25,481 nucleotides of DNA from a bacterium (GTDB lineage: Bacteria; JAJVIF01; JAGGVT01). The position numbers were made by a program, and so were the translations under genes. Shown here piece after piece: positions 16,550 through 22,940 of this stretch. The stretch spans positions 1-25,481 of the forward strand of contig JAGGVT010000088.1 in the NCBI GenBank assembly GCA_021157815.1, given 5' to 3'. Every line of letters starts with the position of its first letter. The first letter of the stretch is position 1. Below the pieces are notes generated by a model. It did no database searches. It had not been told where the DNA came from and saw nothing but the letters and a program-made list of their open reading frames with translations.

Positions 16550-17011
16550 TTATTCCATTATTTCAATTATCGCATCTATCTCGACCGGTGAATTCAGCGG
16601 AAGTGAATTGACACCCATGACCGCGCGAGTGTGCTTGCCAATGTCGCCAAAGACCTCTACAAACAGGTCGCTTGCGCCGTTAATTACATTTGGCTGCATG
16701 GTAAAATCATCGCTGCACTGGACAAATCCATTCAAGCGAACAATCCGTTTGACCTTCGCCAAATCCCCTATCTCGCCCTTGATTGCCGCCATGATATTTA
16801 TCGCGGCTATTTTCGCTGCTTCATAGCCATCCTCAATGCTTAAATCAACTGGAACTTTACCCTCGAATATGAGTTTGCCGTCGCGGATTGGAAGATTTCC
16901 AGAGATGAAAATGTAATTGCCGACTCGAAGCGAGGGGACATAACTCGCGAGCGGTTTGGCGGTTTCGGGCAGTTCAATCCCAAGTTCCCTGAGTTTATCT
17001 GATGGGTTCAT
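16550..17011 (-). CDS. RidA-family (YjgF/UK114) protein
   Basis: 153 residues, with AAGGA 8 nt before the ATG. The RidA fold is indicated by VGNYIFISGNLPIRDGK, EGKVPVDLSIEDGYEAAKIAA, KVKRIVRLNGFVQ, then KHTRAVMGVNSLPLNSPVEIDAI, in which Arg129 matches the catalytic arginine of RidA. RidA hydrolyses reactive enamine/imine intermediates from PLP enzymes in the cytosol. The longer N-terminus (LRELGIELPETAKP) puts it in the ~150-residue subgroup rather than the ~125-residue archetype, whose substrate range is less certain. It lies 95 bp upstream of rpmH on the same strand, separated by a hairpin and a promoter, so it is probably a separate transcript. Confidence 0.88.
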   Translation of the reverse strand: MNPSDKLRELGIELPETAKPLASYVPSLRVGNYIFISGNLPIRDGKLIFEGKVPVDLSIEDGYEAAKIAAINIMAAIKGEIGDLAKVKRIVRLNGFVQCSDDFTMQPNVINGASDLFVEVFGDIGKHTRAVMGVNSLPLNSPVEIDAIIEIME

Positions 17012-17182
17012 TTTACTATTCCTTAATTATGTGAATGTCTTTTAAAATTTGATATTAGCATGATGTGTATGATTGATTCAAGGATAAATGAATGGCAGAT
17101 GGTTTTAGAGGATGTCGGGAAAGCGCAATTATTGGCGACTGATACCATTTAGTTGTTCTTAAATCAGACTAAGTATGATAGT

Positions 17183-17297
17183 CCGTCATTCCCGCGAAAG
17201 CGGAAATCCATTTTTCTTTGCAGAAGAGTTGACGCCTCTCATTTTTAAATGGATCTCTGAGGACAGACTAAAAAAACCGCTTTCGCGGGAATGACGG
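17183..17297. repeat. R3 inverted-repeat element, copy 1
   Basis: 115 bp. Perfect 21-bp terminal inverted repeats lie at 17183-17203 and 17277-17297, starting CCGTCATTCCCGCGAAAG. A second inner pair is ATCCATTT / AAATGGAT. The ATTCCC-spacer-GGAAAT arrangement recalls the dRS3-type repeats of Neisseria (ATTCCCN8GGGAAT), a resemblance only. A solo R1-like terminus (GATGTCGGGAAAGC) lies at about 17111-17124. The rest of the 511-bp gap holds only a possible -10 (TATAAT, 17430-17435) for pfkA. Confidence 0.85.
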
Positions 17298-17522
17298 GTT
17301 AATTGCCGAATAAGAATTTCAGTTGCCAATTTTGTTTTTTACCCTCTGCCTTCCTACTACCCTTGCTGAAATATTGTGGAAATCGAAAGATTTAATCAAA
17401 CTTAATAGATTTAATCCCATTTTATGGTTTATAATCTGACGGAATTTCTTTGCTTTGAACATATCATGTAAAAAAGACGATTCTAATTATATGTAAACGA
17501 TTATCGTACCTGGAGAATCAGG

Positions 17523-18530
17523 ATGACCAAGAACAGCACCGGCAAATCGAAGAAGAAAATGCCTGAGGGCTTTAATAATGTTGCCTTATTGACCAGCGGC
17601 GGGGATGCTCCCGGGATGAATCCATGCATACGAGCTGTTGTTCGAACGGGAATATATCACGGTTTCGCGATGTTTGGCGTGAAAAACGGTTACGAGGGAC
17701 TTATTAGCGGTGATATTGACCAATTAGGTTCAAGAGATGTGGGCGGTATTCTCCATCGCGGAGGCACGATTCTTGGAACAAGCCGTTGCCCTGAATTTTT
17801 GAAGGATAAAACACAAATTCAAGCTATTGCCAGCATGAAAGCTCATCGAATAGATGGGCTGATTGTTATCGGTGGAGAGGGTTCACTTCACGGTGTGGAG
17901 GATCTAATTAAAAAGGGATTTCCTGTTATCGGAGTACCGGCAACAATCGACAATGATGTCAACAAAACCGACTATGCAATCGGATTCGATACGGCCGTGA
18001 ATACTGTTCTTGAAGCGATATACAAACTTAGAGATACTGCCGCGTCTCATCGGAGAATAATTGTGCTGGAAACGATGGGACGTGACGCGGGGCATATCGC
18101 GCTTTCCGCCGGATTGGCTGGTGGCGCTGAAATTATCCTGACGCCTGAAAAGAAACTCAGCATGGATGAGATTAATGACATGGTCCAGCAGTGTATCAAC
18201 CTGCATAAACTGTTTACCATGATTGTTCTTGCTGAGGGCGCAGGTAACGCTTTTGAAATATCTGATGAAATAAAAAAGAAATCCGGGCATGAGGTCTCGA
18301 CAACCGTTCTGGGTTATATCCAGCGAGGCGGCACTCCGACCGCTTTTGATACGCTTCTTGCAAGCCAAATGGGCGCTCTTGCAATTGATGGTTTTCTGCA
18401 GGGGGAAAATGCTATGATGACATCATTCATGGATGGGAAATACCAGCTGGTACCCATAAAGGATGTTCTCCAAAAGCAGAAAGAACTTAACCACGATCTT
18501 TACGAGCTGTATAAGATTCTTGCGTTGTAA
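17523..18530 (+). CDS. pfkA: 6-phosphofructokinase, ATP-type
   Basis: 335 residues, ATG preceded by GGAG at 7 nt. Motifs: LLTSGGDAPGMN (about 23-33), GGTILGTSRCPEF (80-92), VIGGEGSLHG (115-124), PATIDNDV (139-146), GFDTAVNTVLEAI, METMGRDAG-type VLETMGRDAGHIAL (181-194), LAEGAG (236-241) and GYIQRGGTPTAFD (264-276). It phosphorylates fructose 6-phosphate in glycolysis. The glycine after the acidic residue of GGEGS (GGDGS in E. coli PfkA) is retained, where PPi-dependent enzymes have aspartate (GGDDS), and the lysine of the PPi-type PKTIDND is alanine. Both favour ATP. Glu in place of Asp in GGDGS is unusual. An N-terminal extension of ~18 residues is basic. It is monocistronic; no strong terminator follows, and repeats begin within 30 bp. 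Confidence 0.93.
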   Translation: MTKNSTGKSKKKMPEGFNNVALLTSGGDAPGMNPCIRAVVRTGIYHGFAMFGVKNGYEGLISGDIDQLGSRDVGGILHRGGTILGTSRCPEFLKDKTQIQAIASMKAHRIDGLIVIGGEGSLHGVEDLIKKGFPVIGVPATIDNDVNKTDYAIGFDTAVNTVLEAIYKLRDTAASHRRIIVLETMGRDAGHIALSAGLAGGAEIILTPEKKLSMDEINDMVQQCINLHKLFTMIVLAEGAGNAFEISDEIKKKSGHEVSTTVLGYIQRGGTPTAFDTLLASQMGALAIDGFLQGENAMMTSFMDGKYQLVPIKDVLQKQKELNHDLYELYKILAL

Positions 18531-18557
18531 CAAAACGTTTTTCGAATACTCATACCC

Positions 18558-18596
18558 TTGTGCCTGCCCTTGGAACAGCATAAATACAGGGCAACC
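18558..18596 (-). repeat. Truncated R4 fragment
   Basis: The reverse complement reads GGTTGCCCTGTATTTATGC, then GGGCAGGCACAAG, matching the centre of R4 copies (compare GGTTGCCCTGTATTTATGCC from 23161 and GGCAGGCACAGAG from 19943). No R4 termini are present. It abuts the R2 copy 2. Confidence 0.6.
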
Positions 18597-18762
18597 ATCT
18601 CAGAACCTTATTATATGCGTGAAACACTGTCATTCTGAGCACAGCGAAGAATCTATATGCTACTGAGCCGGCGATTATATATGATGATAAACACTTACAT
18701 TATCGCGAATAGATTCTTCACTACGTTCAGAATGACAGAAAATATGGAGTTCTGAGACAGCT
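18597..18762. repeat. R2 inverted-repeat element, copy 2
   Basis: The core 18629-18736 (108 bp) is the inverse-orientation homologue of 14344-14451: GTCATTCTGAGCACAGCGAA on one side and its counterpart TCACTACGTTCAGAATGAC on the other. Outer arms ATCTCAGAACC and GGAGTTCTGAGACAGC flank it. It ends 3 bp before the DUF5320 stop codon, so it would be transcribed into that operon's 3' end. Confidence 0.8.
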
Positions 18763-18765
18763 TCC

Positions 18766-19149
18766 CTACTCGTCACCCGATTTTTTCTCCAGCTCTGTTA
18801 TTCGGCTCAGAATCTCTTTCAGAGTATTTTCAAGATACCCCGCCTGTTGCTTGAGATCCTCAATCTGGATTTCATTGGGTACATCAGGATATATCGGCTG
18901 AACCGGGGTGGGAGCTGCTACCATTCCACGTTGCCAACCATATTGGCCGGTTGCGTAGAACATGTTTCTATAGCCGCGTCCTCCGCCTCTGCCCATACCG
19001 CCTCCACGTCCCATGCCTCTTCCGAATCCCATATAACTTCCCCCTATCGGGTTCGTGCTTCCCGGAGTGCTGTATCCTGAGCAGTATCCAAGTCCTCTTC
19101 CAGTTCTTGATCCTCCACCTCTCGGTCCTGATCTGTCACCACCTGGCAT
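18766..19149 (-). CDS. DUF5320-type glycine-rich protein
   Basis: 127 residues from the ATG at 19149, preceded by AGGAAGG at about 8 nt; an in-frame GTG at 19158 is inside the ribosome site. The N-terminus MPGGDRSGPRGGGSRTGRG then GYCSGY matches the DUF5320 family, which begins MPxGDxTGP and has a GYC motif. A Gly/Arg/Met-rich middle (MGRGMGRGGG-type, about 45-65) is followed by a C-terminal coiled coil (about 95-125, LKQQAGYLENTLKEILSRIT). In anaerobes these genes cluster with NifX/NifB-type cofactor proteins, as here. The biochemical role is not established. The gene is 54 bp downstream of the NifX-type gene and likely in its operon. Confidence 0.8.
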   Translation of the reverse strand: MPGGDRSGPRGGGSRTGRGLGYCSGYSTPGSTNPIGGSYMGFGRGMGRGGGMGRGGGRGYRNMFYATGQYGWQRGMVAAPTPVQPIYPDVPNEIQIEDLKQQAGYLENTLKEILSRITELEKKSGDE

Positions 19150-19203
19150 ATTAATCACCTTCCTGTATTGTTAATTAAATTTACAAAATATTTAAAGAAA
19201 ATA

Positions 19204-19611
19204 TTACCGATTCCTGTTTCCACGACCACGACCTTGACCTTGACCTTGACCGCCGCTTCTGTGTTTGCGTCCCCGCCCGCGGCATCCGGGCATACGAAAA
19301 TTCCTGTTATCAAGGCTGTTACTTATATAACCATCCAAGACCGAATTGATATCGCCCATCGTTCCGCTTATCACGTTGATGTCCCATCTCATTAATAGAG
19401 AAACCATAATTCCCGAGATACCGCCGCAGATTAGAACATCCACTTTCCTTTCAGCAAGATAATTCGCTCTATTATTTAAAGAGCTGTTGGGAATTCTTTC
19501 CTCCGACATCTGTGTAATTTGGCCATTGGCAACATCAGCGATAACGATTCTTTCCGCTGTGTCAAAAAGCGGTGATACTCTTTGCTGCCATGTCGGTATA
19601 GCAATTCTCAT
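19204..19611 (-). CDS. NifX/NifB C-terminal-type (dinitrogenase Fe-Mo cofactor biosynthesis family) protein
   Basis: 135 residues. Residues 1-100 match the small NifX-like fold: MRIAIPTWQQRVSPLFDTAE, VIADVANGQI, then AERKVDVLICGGISGIMVSLL and WDINVISGTMGD. The remaining ~30 residues are Gly/Arg/Gln-rich (GGQGQGQGRGRGNRNR), a low-complexity tail resembling that of the neighbouring DUF5320 protein. Related small proteins (e.g. ORP of Desulfovibrio) bind metal-sulfur clusters; binding here is inference. The gene starts only ~6 nt after the start site predicted by the sigma-54 promoter, with no clear Shine-Dalgarno, so a very short leader is possible. No nifHDK or MinD-like ATPase genes are adjacent. 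Confidence 0.82.
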   Translation of the reverse strand: MRIAIPTWQQRVSPLFDTAERIVIADVANGQITQMSEERIPNSSLNNRANYLAERKVDVLICGGISGIMVSLLMRWDINVISGTMGDINSVLDGYISNSLDNRNFRMPGCRGRGRKHRSGGQGQGQGRGRGNRNR

Positions 19612-19626
19612 TACATATCTTTAAAT

Positions 19627-19644
19627 TAGCAATTGTGATGCCAA
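19627..19644 (-). promoter_or_regulatory. Sigma-54 (-24/-12) promoter of the NifX-type gene
   Basis: The minus strand reads TTGGCATCACAATTGCTA: TGGCAY-N5-TTGCW with exactly 10 bases between GG and GC. It lies 16 bp before the ATG, on the side facing the sigma-54 activator gene. Confidence 0.8.
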
Positions 19645-19727
19645 AATTGTTTAAATCGGTGAAATACTTGAAATCACGATAAATACAGGCGTTTTGAGAT
19701 AGATTTTCAGAAATGCGCTTTGGGGGA

Positions 19728-19744
19728 AGTCGCATTATGCGACT
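19728..19744. promoter_or_regulatory. Palindromic upstream activator site candidate
   Basis: AGTCGCATTATGCGACT is a perfect 17-bp palindrome (8-bp arms, one central base). Its centre is about 95 bp upstream of the -24 element, the usual distance for enhancer sites bound by Fis-type sigma-54 activators. A weaker half-site-like ATGCGC is at about 19713. Confidence 0.55.
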
Positions 19745-19810
19745 GATATGTCATTTTACAGTTGCAGAAGAGGATTATCGAAAGGATAAAAAATATCCAG
19801 TTAATTTGTG

Positions 19811-20006
19811 CTGCAGGCATCCTGCCTGCATCTATTTACATCTCAAGATTGCAGGCAGGATGGGCTTGTTGAAAAAGCTTGTTTTATCCCGAACCGTAGG
19901 GGCAGCCCTCTGTGGCTGCCCTGTATTTACAGCAAACCTAAAGGCAGGCACAGAGACCTGCACCTACATAATTAGGTTTTCAACAGTCCCAGGATGCCTG
20001 CATCAC
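19811..20006. repeat. R5 repeat, interrupted by R4
   Basis: The left arm TGCAGGCATCCTGCCTGCA (19812-19830) and the right arm, split as GCAGGCAGGATG (19851-19862) plus CCTGCATCAC (19997-20006), are inverted. Removing 19863-19990 and one AGGATG restores the arm. Confidence 0.75.
19863..19990. mobile_element. R4 inverted-repeat element inserted in R5
   Basis: 128 bp. Left end GGCTTGTTGAAAAAGC, right end (reverse complement) GGGACTGTTGAAAACC. It is flanked by an exact 6-bp duplication AGGATG at 19857-19862 and 19991-19996. It contains hairpins GGGCAGCC/GGCTGCCC (19900-19907 with 19914-19921) and GCAGG/CCTGC (19944-19948 with 19957-19961). No coding region. It lies between the sigma-54 activator stop and the putative activator site. 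Confidence 0.8.
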
Positions 20007-20021
20007 AACAATTTCCTGTTT

Positions 20022-21377
20022 TCATTTTACGGGGCGCTTAATATCAAAGCGCTCAACCTTACGATAAAGAGTCGATTTATGAACGCCGAGCTCATCGGCT
20101 GTCTTCTTGAAATTCCAGTCGTTTCTATCCAGAGCATCGCGAATAATGTAAATCTCGATCTCATCAAGTGTCGCAGTGTGTGAGATTTTATTTACGGCTT
20201 TTTGTTTTCTGGAAATCAGCGATTCGGGAAGGTGTTTGGTTTCTATTACACCGCTGTGGCATAAAACAAATGCGCGTTCGATTATGTTCTCCAATTCGCG
20301 CACATTCCCGGGATAATCATGCGACATGAGTACGCTCATGGTGTCATCTGAAATCCCGGCAATATCCTTTCCCTGCAGGTGATTGAACCGGCTAATGAAA
20401 TGACCTGCCAGAATGGGGATATCCTCGCGGCGCTCTCTGAGCGGCGGAAGAGTAATCCTGACGATGTTTACCCTATAATATAAATCCTGCCTGAACGTTC
20501 CATTCTCGACCAGTTTGTCAATGTCGCGATTTGTCGCGGCGATTATCCGCGCTTCAGTTTTGGCGCTTTCGGTTGCGCCAAGAGGCTCATACATTTTTTC
20601 CTGCAGTACTCTGAGAAGACGCACCTGCATTGATTGGGAGATGTCGCCGATTTCATCAAGGAAAAGAGTGCCTTTTCCAGCAAGCGCAAATCGTCCCGGC
20701 TTGTCCTGGTGAGCATCCGTGAAAGCTCCTTTTTTATAGCCGAACAGTTCGGATTCAAGCAGCGTATCAGGAAGCGCGGCGAGATTTACCGCGATAAAAG
20801 GCTCATCGACTCGATTGCCAAGATTGTGAATAGCCCGTGCAATCAGTTCCTTGCCAGTGCCGCTTTCGCCATCGATTAGTACGGTAGCCGATGACGCCGC
20901 TATCTCAGGCAGTATGTTGAATATCTCCTGTATTTTATGGTTGCGTGAGACAATATCGCCGAGAGAGTATTTTTTATCAATCTCCTTTCGAAGATTCTCA
21001 ACGAGAGTTAAATCGCGAAATGTTTCAACTCCGCCGATTACATTTCCTTTGTTGTCTTTTAATAAGGCGGTGGAGATGCTTACAGGAATGCGGTTGCCAT
21101 CGATATCGACAATATAGATCATTTTTCCAACGACAGGTTTTCCGGTTTTGATTGTTTCCCTCAAGGCGCATTGTGTTTCACAGATTGACGCTTTGAAAAC
21201 ATCGCAGCATCGCTGTCCGATTGCCTCCTTTTTGGTTACGCCTGTAATCGTCTCAGCTGAGGCGTTGAATGACTGAATGAGCCAGTTATCATCGACGGTG
21301 AAAACGCCATCCGCGATTGAATCAAGGATGATTGAATTGATATCGGGTTGAGTTGCTTTTTGCGACTTTGGCTTCAT
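20022..21377 (-). CDS. PAS-domain sigma-54-dependent transcriptional activator (PAS-AAA+-Fis)
   Basis: 451 residues. A PAS domain (about 10-125) contains a cysteine group CCDVFKASICETQC (57-70) that could hold a cofactor or sense redox. The AAA+ domain has Walker A GESGTGKE (170-177), GAFTDA (217-222; usual GAFTGA), Walker B GTLFLDEIGD (236-245) and the FRQDLYYRVN region. A Fis-type helix-turn-helix follows at about 415-445 (DWNFKKTADELGVHKSTLYRKV). It would remodel sigma-54 RNA polymerase at the NifX-type promoter (19627-19644). A TATAAT (21393-21398) lies 16 nt upstream of the ATG, so the leader is very short and the ribosome site weak. The layout resembles the Desulfovibrio ORP locus, where such an activator controls NifX-type genes. 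Confidence 0.92.
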   Translation of the reverse strand: MKPKSQKATQPDINSIILDSIADGVFTVDDNWLIQSFNASAETITGVTKKEAIGQRCCDVFKASICETQCALRETIKTGKPVVGKMIYIVDIDGNRIPVSISTALLKDNKGNVIGGVETFRDLTLVENLRKEIDKKYSLGDIVSRNHKIQEIFNILPEIAASSATVLIDGESGTGKELIARAIHNLGNRVDEPFIAVNLAALPDTLLESELFGYKKGAFTDAHQDKPGRFALAGKGTLFLDEIGDISQSMQVRLLRVLQEKMYEPLGATESAKTEARIIAATNRDIDKLVENGTFRQDLYYRVNIVRITLPPLRERREDIPILAGHFISRFNHLQGKDIAGISDDTMSVLMSHDYPGNVRELENIIERAFVLCHSGVIETKHLPESLISRKQKAVNKISHTATLDEIEIYIIRDALDRNDWNFKKTADELGVHKSTLYRKVERFDIKRPVK

Positions 21378-21436
21378 TTTGCGTCCGCTACTATTATACT
21401 CGGTTTTTGTAGGAATTACTGAAATCTCATTAAATT

Positions 21437-21457
21437 AATTTGTACCGGGTACGAATT
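21437..21457. repeat. R6 palindrome, copy 1
   Basis: AATT-T-GTACCGGGTAC-G-AATT, a 21-bp near-perfect palindrome. Similar copies lie at 21580-21600 and 21687-21707. No other copy was seen in the window. Confidence 0.7.
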
Positions 21458-21510
21458 AAATTGACCTGTTTTATACTTTGGATTGGAAATTACATGAAGT
21501 TGTTGTGGTG

Positions 21511-21574
21511 CGGGCATCCTGCCTGCATCTTGAGATGTAACTTAAGATGTTGATAGATGCAGGCAGGATGCCCG
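21511..21574. repeat. R5 repeat, intact copy
   Basis: A perfect 20-bp inverted repeat CGGGCATCCTGCCTGCATCT (21511-21530) with its complement at 21555-21574 around a 24-bp spacer. It provides the reference for the two R5 copies interrupted by R4. Confidence 0.85.
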
Positions 21575-21579
21575 AAATT

Positions 21580-21600
21580 AATTTGTACCCGGTACGAATT
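21580..21600. repeat. R6 palindrome, copy 2
   Basis: AATT-T-GTACCCGGTAC-G-AATT, directly after the intact R5 copy and directly before the trpS remnant. Confidence 0.7.
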
Positions 21601-21611
21601 AATTTACATGG

Positions 21612-21684
21612 CATTGCTGAGGCAAAAAAATAGTGAAACAAAGATAAATAGGGTGCTTAGCGGAAATCATTCCACAGGACAAAA
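21612..21684 (+). pseudogene. Decayed partial copy of the trpS 5' end
   Basis: The sequence aligns with the leader and first ~20 codons of the intact trpS at 21787-21865: CATTGCTGAGGC against CATTGCCGAGGC, then, after a 1-nt deletion near the start codon, translation reads ETKINRVLSGNHSTGQN against EIKKKRVLSGNRPTGPS. The start codon is lost (ATA in place of ATG) and the copy stops at the R6 palindrome at 21687. It is probably the remnant of a tandem duplication. Confidence 0.75.
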
Positions 21685-21686
21685 TC

Positions 21687-21707
21687 AATTCGTACCCGGT
21701 ACCAATT
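21687..21707. repeat. R6 palindrome, copy 3
   Basis: AATT-C-GTACCCGGTAC-C-AATT, immediately after the trpS remnant and about 98 bp before the intact trpS start. Confidence 0.7.
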
Positions 21708-21804
21708 TATATAAAGCGATTGCGTGAATTCATCTGCACTGTTATATTTGCATGATGCAGTATGTTTATGAAATCAGTTTTCGAGACATTGCCGAGGCGA
21801 AACG

Positions 21805-22848
21805 ATGAGCGAAATAAAGAAGAAACGAGTGCTAAGCGGAAACCGTCCAACAGGCCCAAGCCATCTGGGACACCTTTTCGGTGTGCATGATTTCTGGGTA
21901 AGCCTTCAGGACAAGTACGACTGCTTCTTCTTCATCGCGGACTACCACGCACTGACAACGTCATACGACAAGGTTGAAATGATTCAGGACAATATTCGCG
22001 AGGTAACACTCGACCTTCTCGGCGCGGGACTCGACCCGAAAAAATCGACCATTTTTTTGCAGAGTGACATTCCTGAAGTCGCAGAGTTGAATCTTCTAAT
22101 ATCCATGGTTACTCCAATGGGACTGCTTGAGCGCAATCCGACATACAAAGCCCAAATGCAGGAATTGAATATCAAAAAACCAAACCTTGGGCTTTTCCAG
22201 TATCCGGTAATCCAGACAGTCGATATCGTCATTTACAAAGGTGAATATGTTCCCGTAGGGAAGGATCAACTCCCGCATGTGTGGATTGCCGCTGATATAG
22301 CGAAAACATTCAGGCATCGCTACGGCGATATTTTCCCGATACCTGAGGAACTTGTCGGGGAATTTCCAAATGTTCCGGGCAGTGACAACAGAAAGATGTC
22401 CAAATCGTACGGCAACACAATTGATGTCCGCGATGATGAGGAAACCACATTCAAGAAAATCAAGAAATTCTATACTGACCCGGAAAAGATTCGCATCGAT
22501 GATCCGGGGCATCCTGATGGCTGCCCGATTTTCTATTTCCACACGATGGTCTCCGGCAAAGAGCATTGTGATAATGTCAAATCGGAATGTGAAAGCGGCA
22601 AGCGCGGATGTGTCCAGTGCAAGAGCGAAATGTGCGAGAATCTTAATAATCATTTGAAACCGATCCGTGAGCGCAGGACGGAATTTGCCCGGAATCCGGA
22701 TGAGGTTGATAAAATCCTTCTCGAGGGCGGATTAAAAGCTCGGGAAGAAGCGCAGAAAACGGTCCAGGCTGCTCGCAAGGCGATGGGCCTGACTGAACGT
22801 TCGAGGCTTATTCAAACGCCGACCATAAAATACAAATTTATTAAATAG
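21805..22848 (+). CDS. trpS: Tryptophanyl-tRNA synthetase, putative iron-sulfur type
   Basis: 347 residues, a class I synthetase that charges tRNA-Trp. GAGG lies 7 nt before the ATG. The HIGH-type motif is PSHLGH (18-23) after SGNRPTG, and KMSKS is at 197-201 (SDNRKMSKSYGN). The tryptophan pocket region QYPVIQTVDIVIYKGEYVPVGKDQ is typical. In the C-terminal helical part there are cysteines 240, 262, 269 and 272 (C-x21-C-x6-C-x2-C), nearly the C-x22-C-x6-C-x2-C pattern that ligates a [4Fe-4S] cluster in Thermotoga maritima TrpRS; Cys255 and Cys277 are extra. Length is normal. It is monocistronic. The upstream 400 bp hold three R6 palindromes, an R5 repeat and a decayed 5' copy of this gene. 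Confidence 0.95.
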   Translation: MSEIKKKRVLSGNRPTGPSHLGHLFGVHDFWVSLQDKYDCFFFIADYHALTTSYDKVEMIQDNIREVTLDLLGAGLDPKKSTIFLQSDIPEVAELNLLISMVTPMGLLERNPTYKAQMQELNIKKPNLGLFQYPVIQTVDIVIYKGEYVPVGKDQLPHVWIAADIAKTFRHRYGDIFPIPEELVGEFPNVPGSDNRKMSKSYGNTIDVRDDEETTFKKIKKFYTDPEKIRIDDPGHPDGCPIFYFHTMVSGKEHCDNVKSECESGKRGCVQCKSEMCENLNNHLKPIRERRTEFARNPDEVDKILLEGGLKAREEAQKTVQAARKAMGLTERSRLIQTPTIKYKFIK

Positions 22849-22940
22849 CTGTTCAAATAATCCTCATTTTCAGAAATGATGAGTCTTTTGCAGGGGCGCC
22901 GCTTGGAATCTGCCTCAAAACCTGCAAACAGAAAGAAAAA

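Noticed and set aside
19809-20006. Spaced short repeats resembling a CRISPR array
   Set aside because: The repeats are inverted, not direct, and are explained by R5 with an R4 insertion; there are no regular spacers or cas genes.
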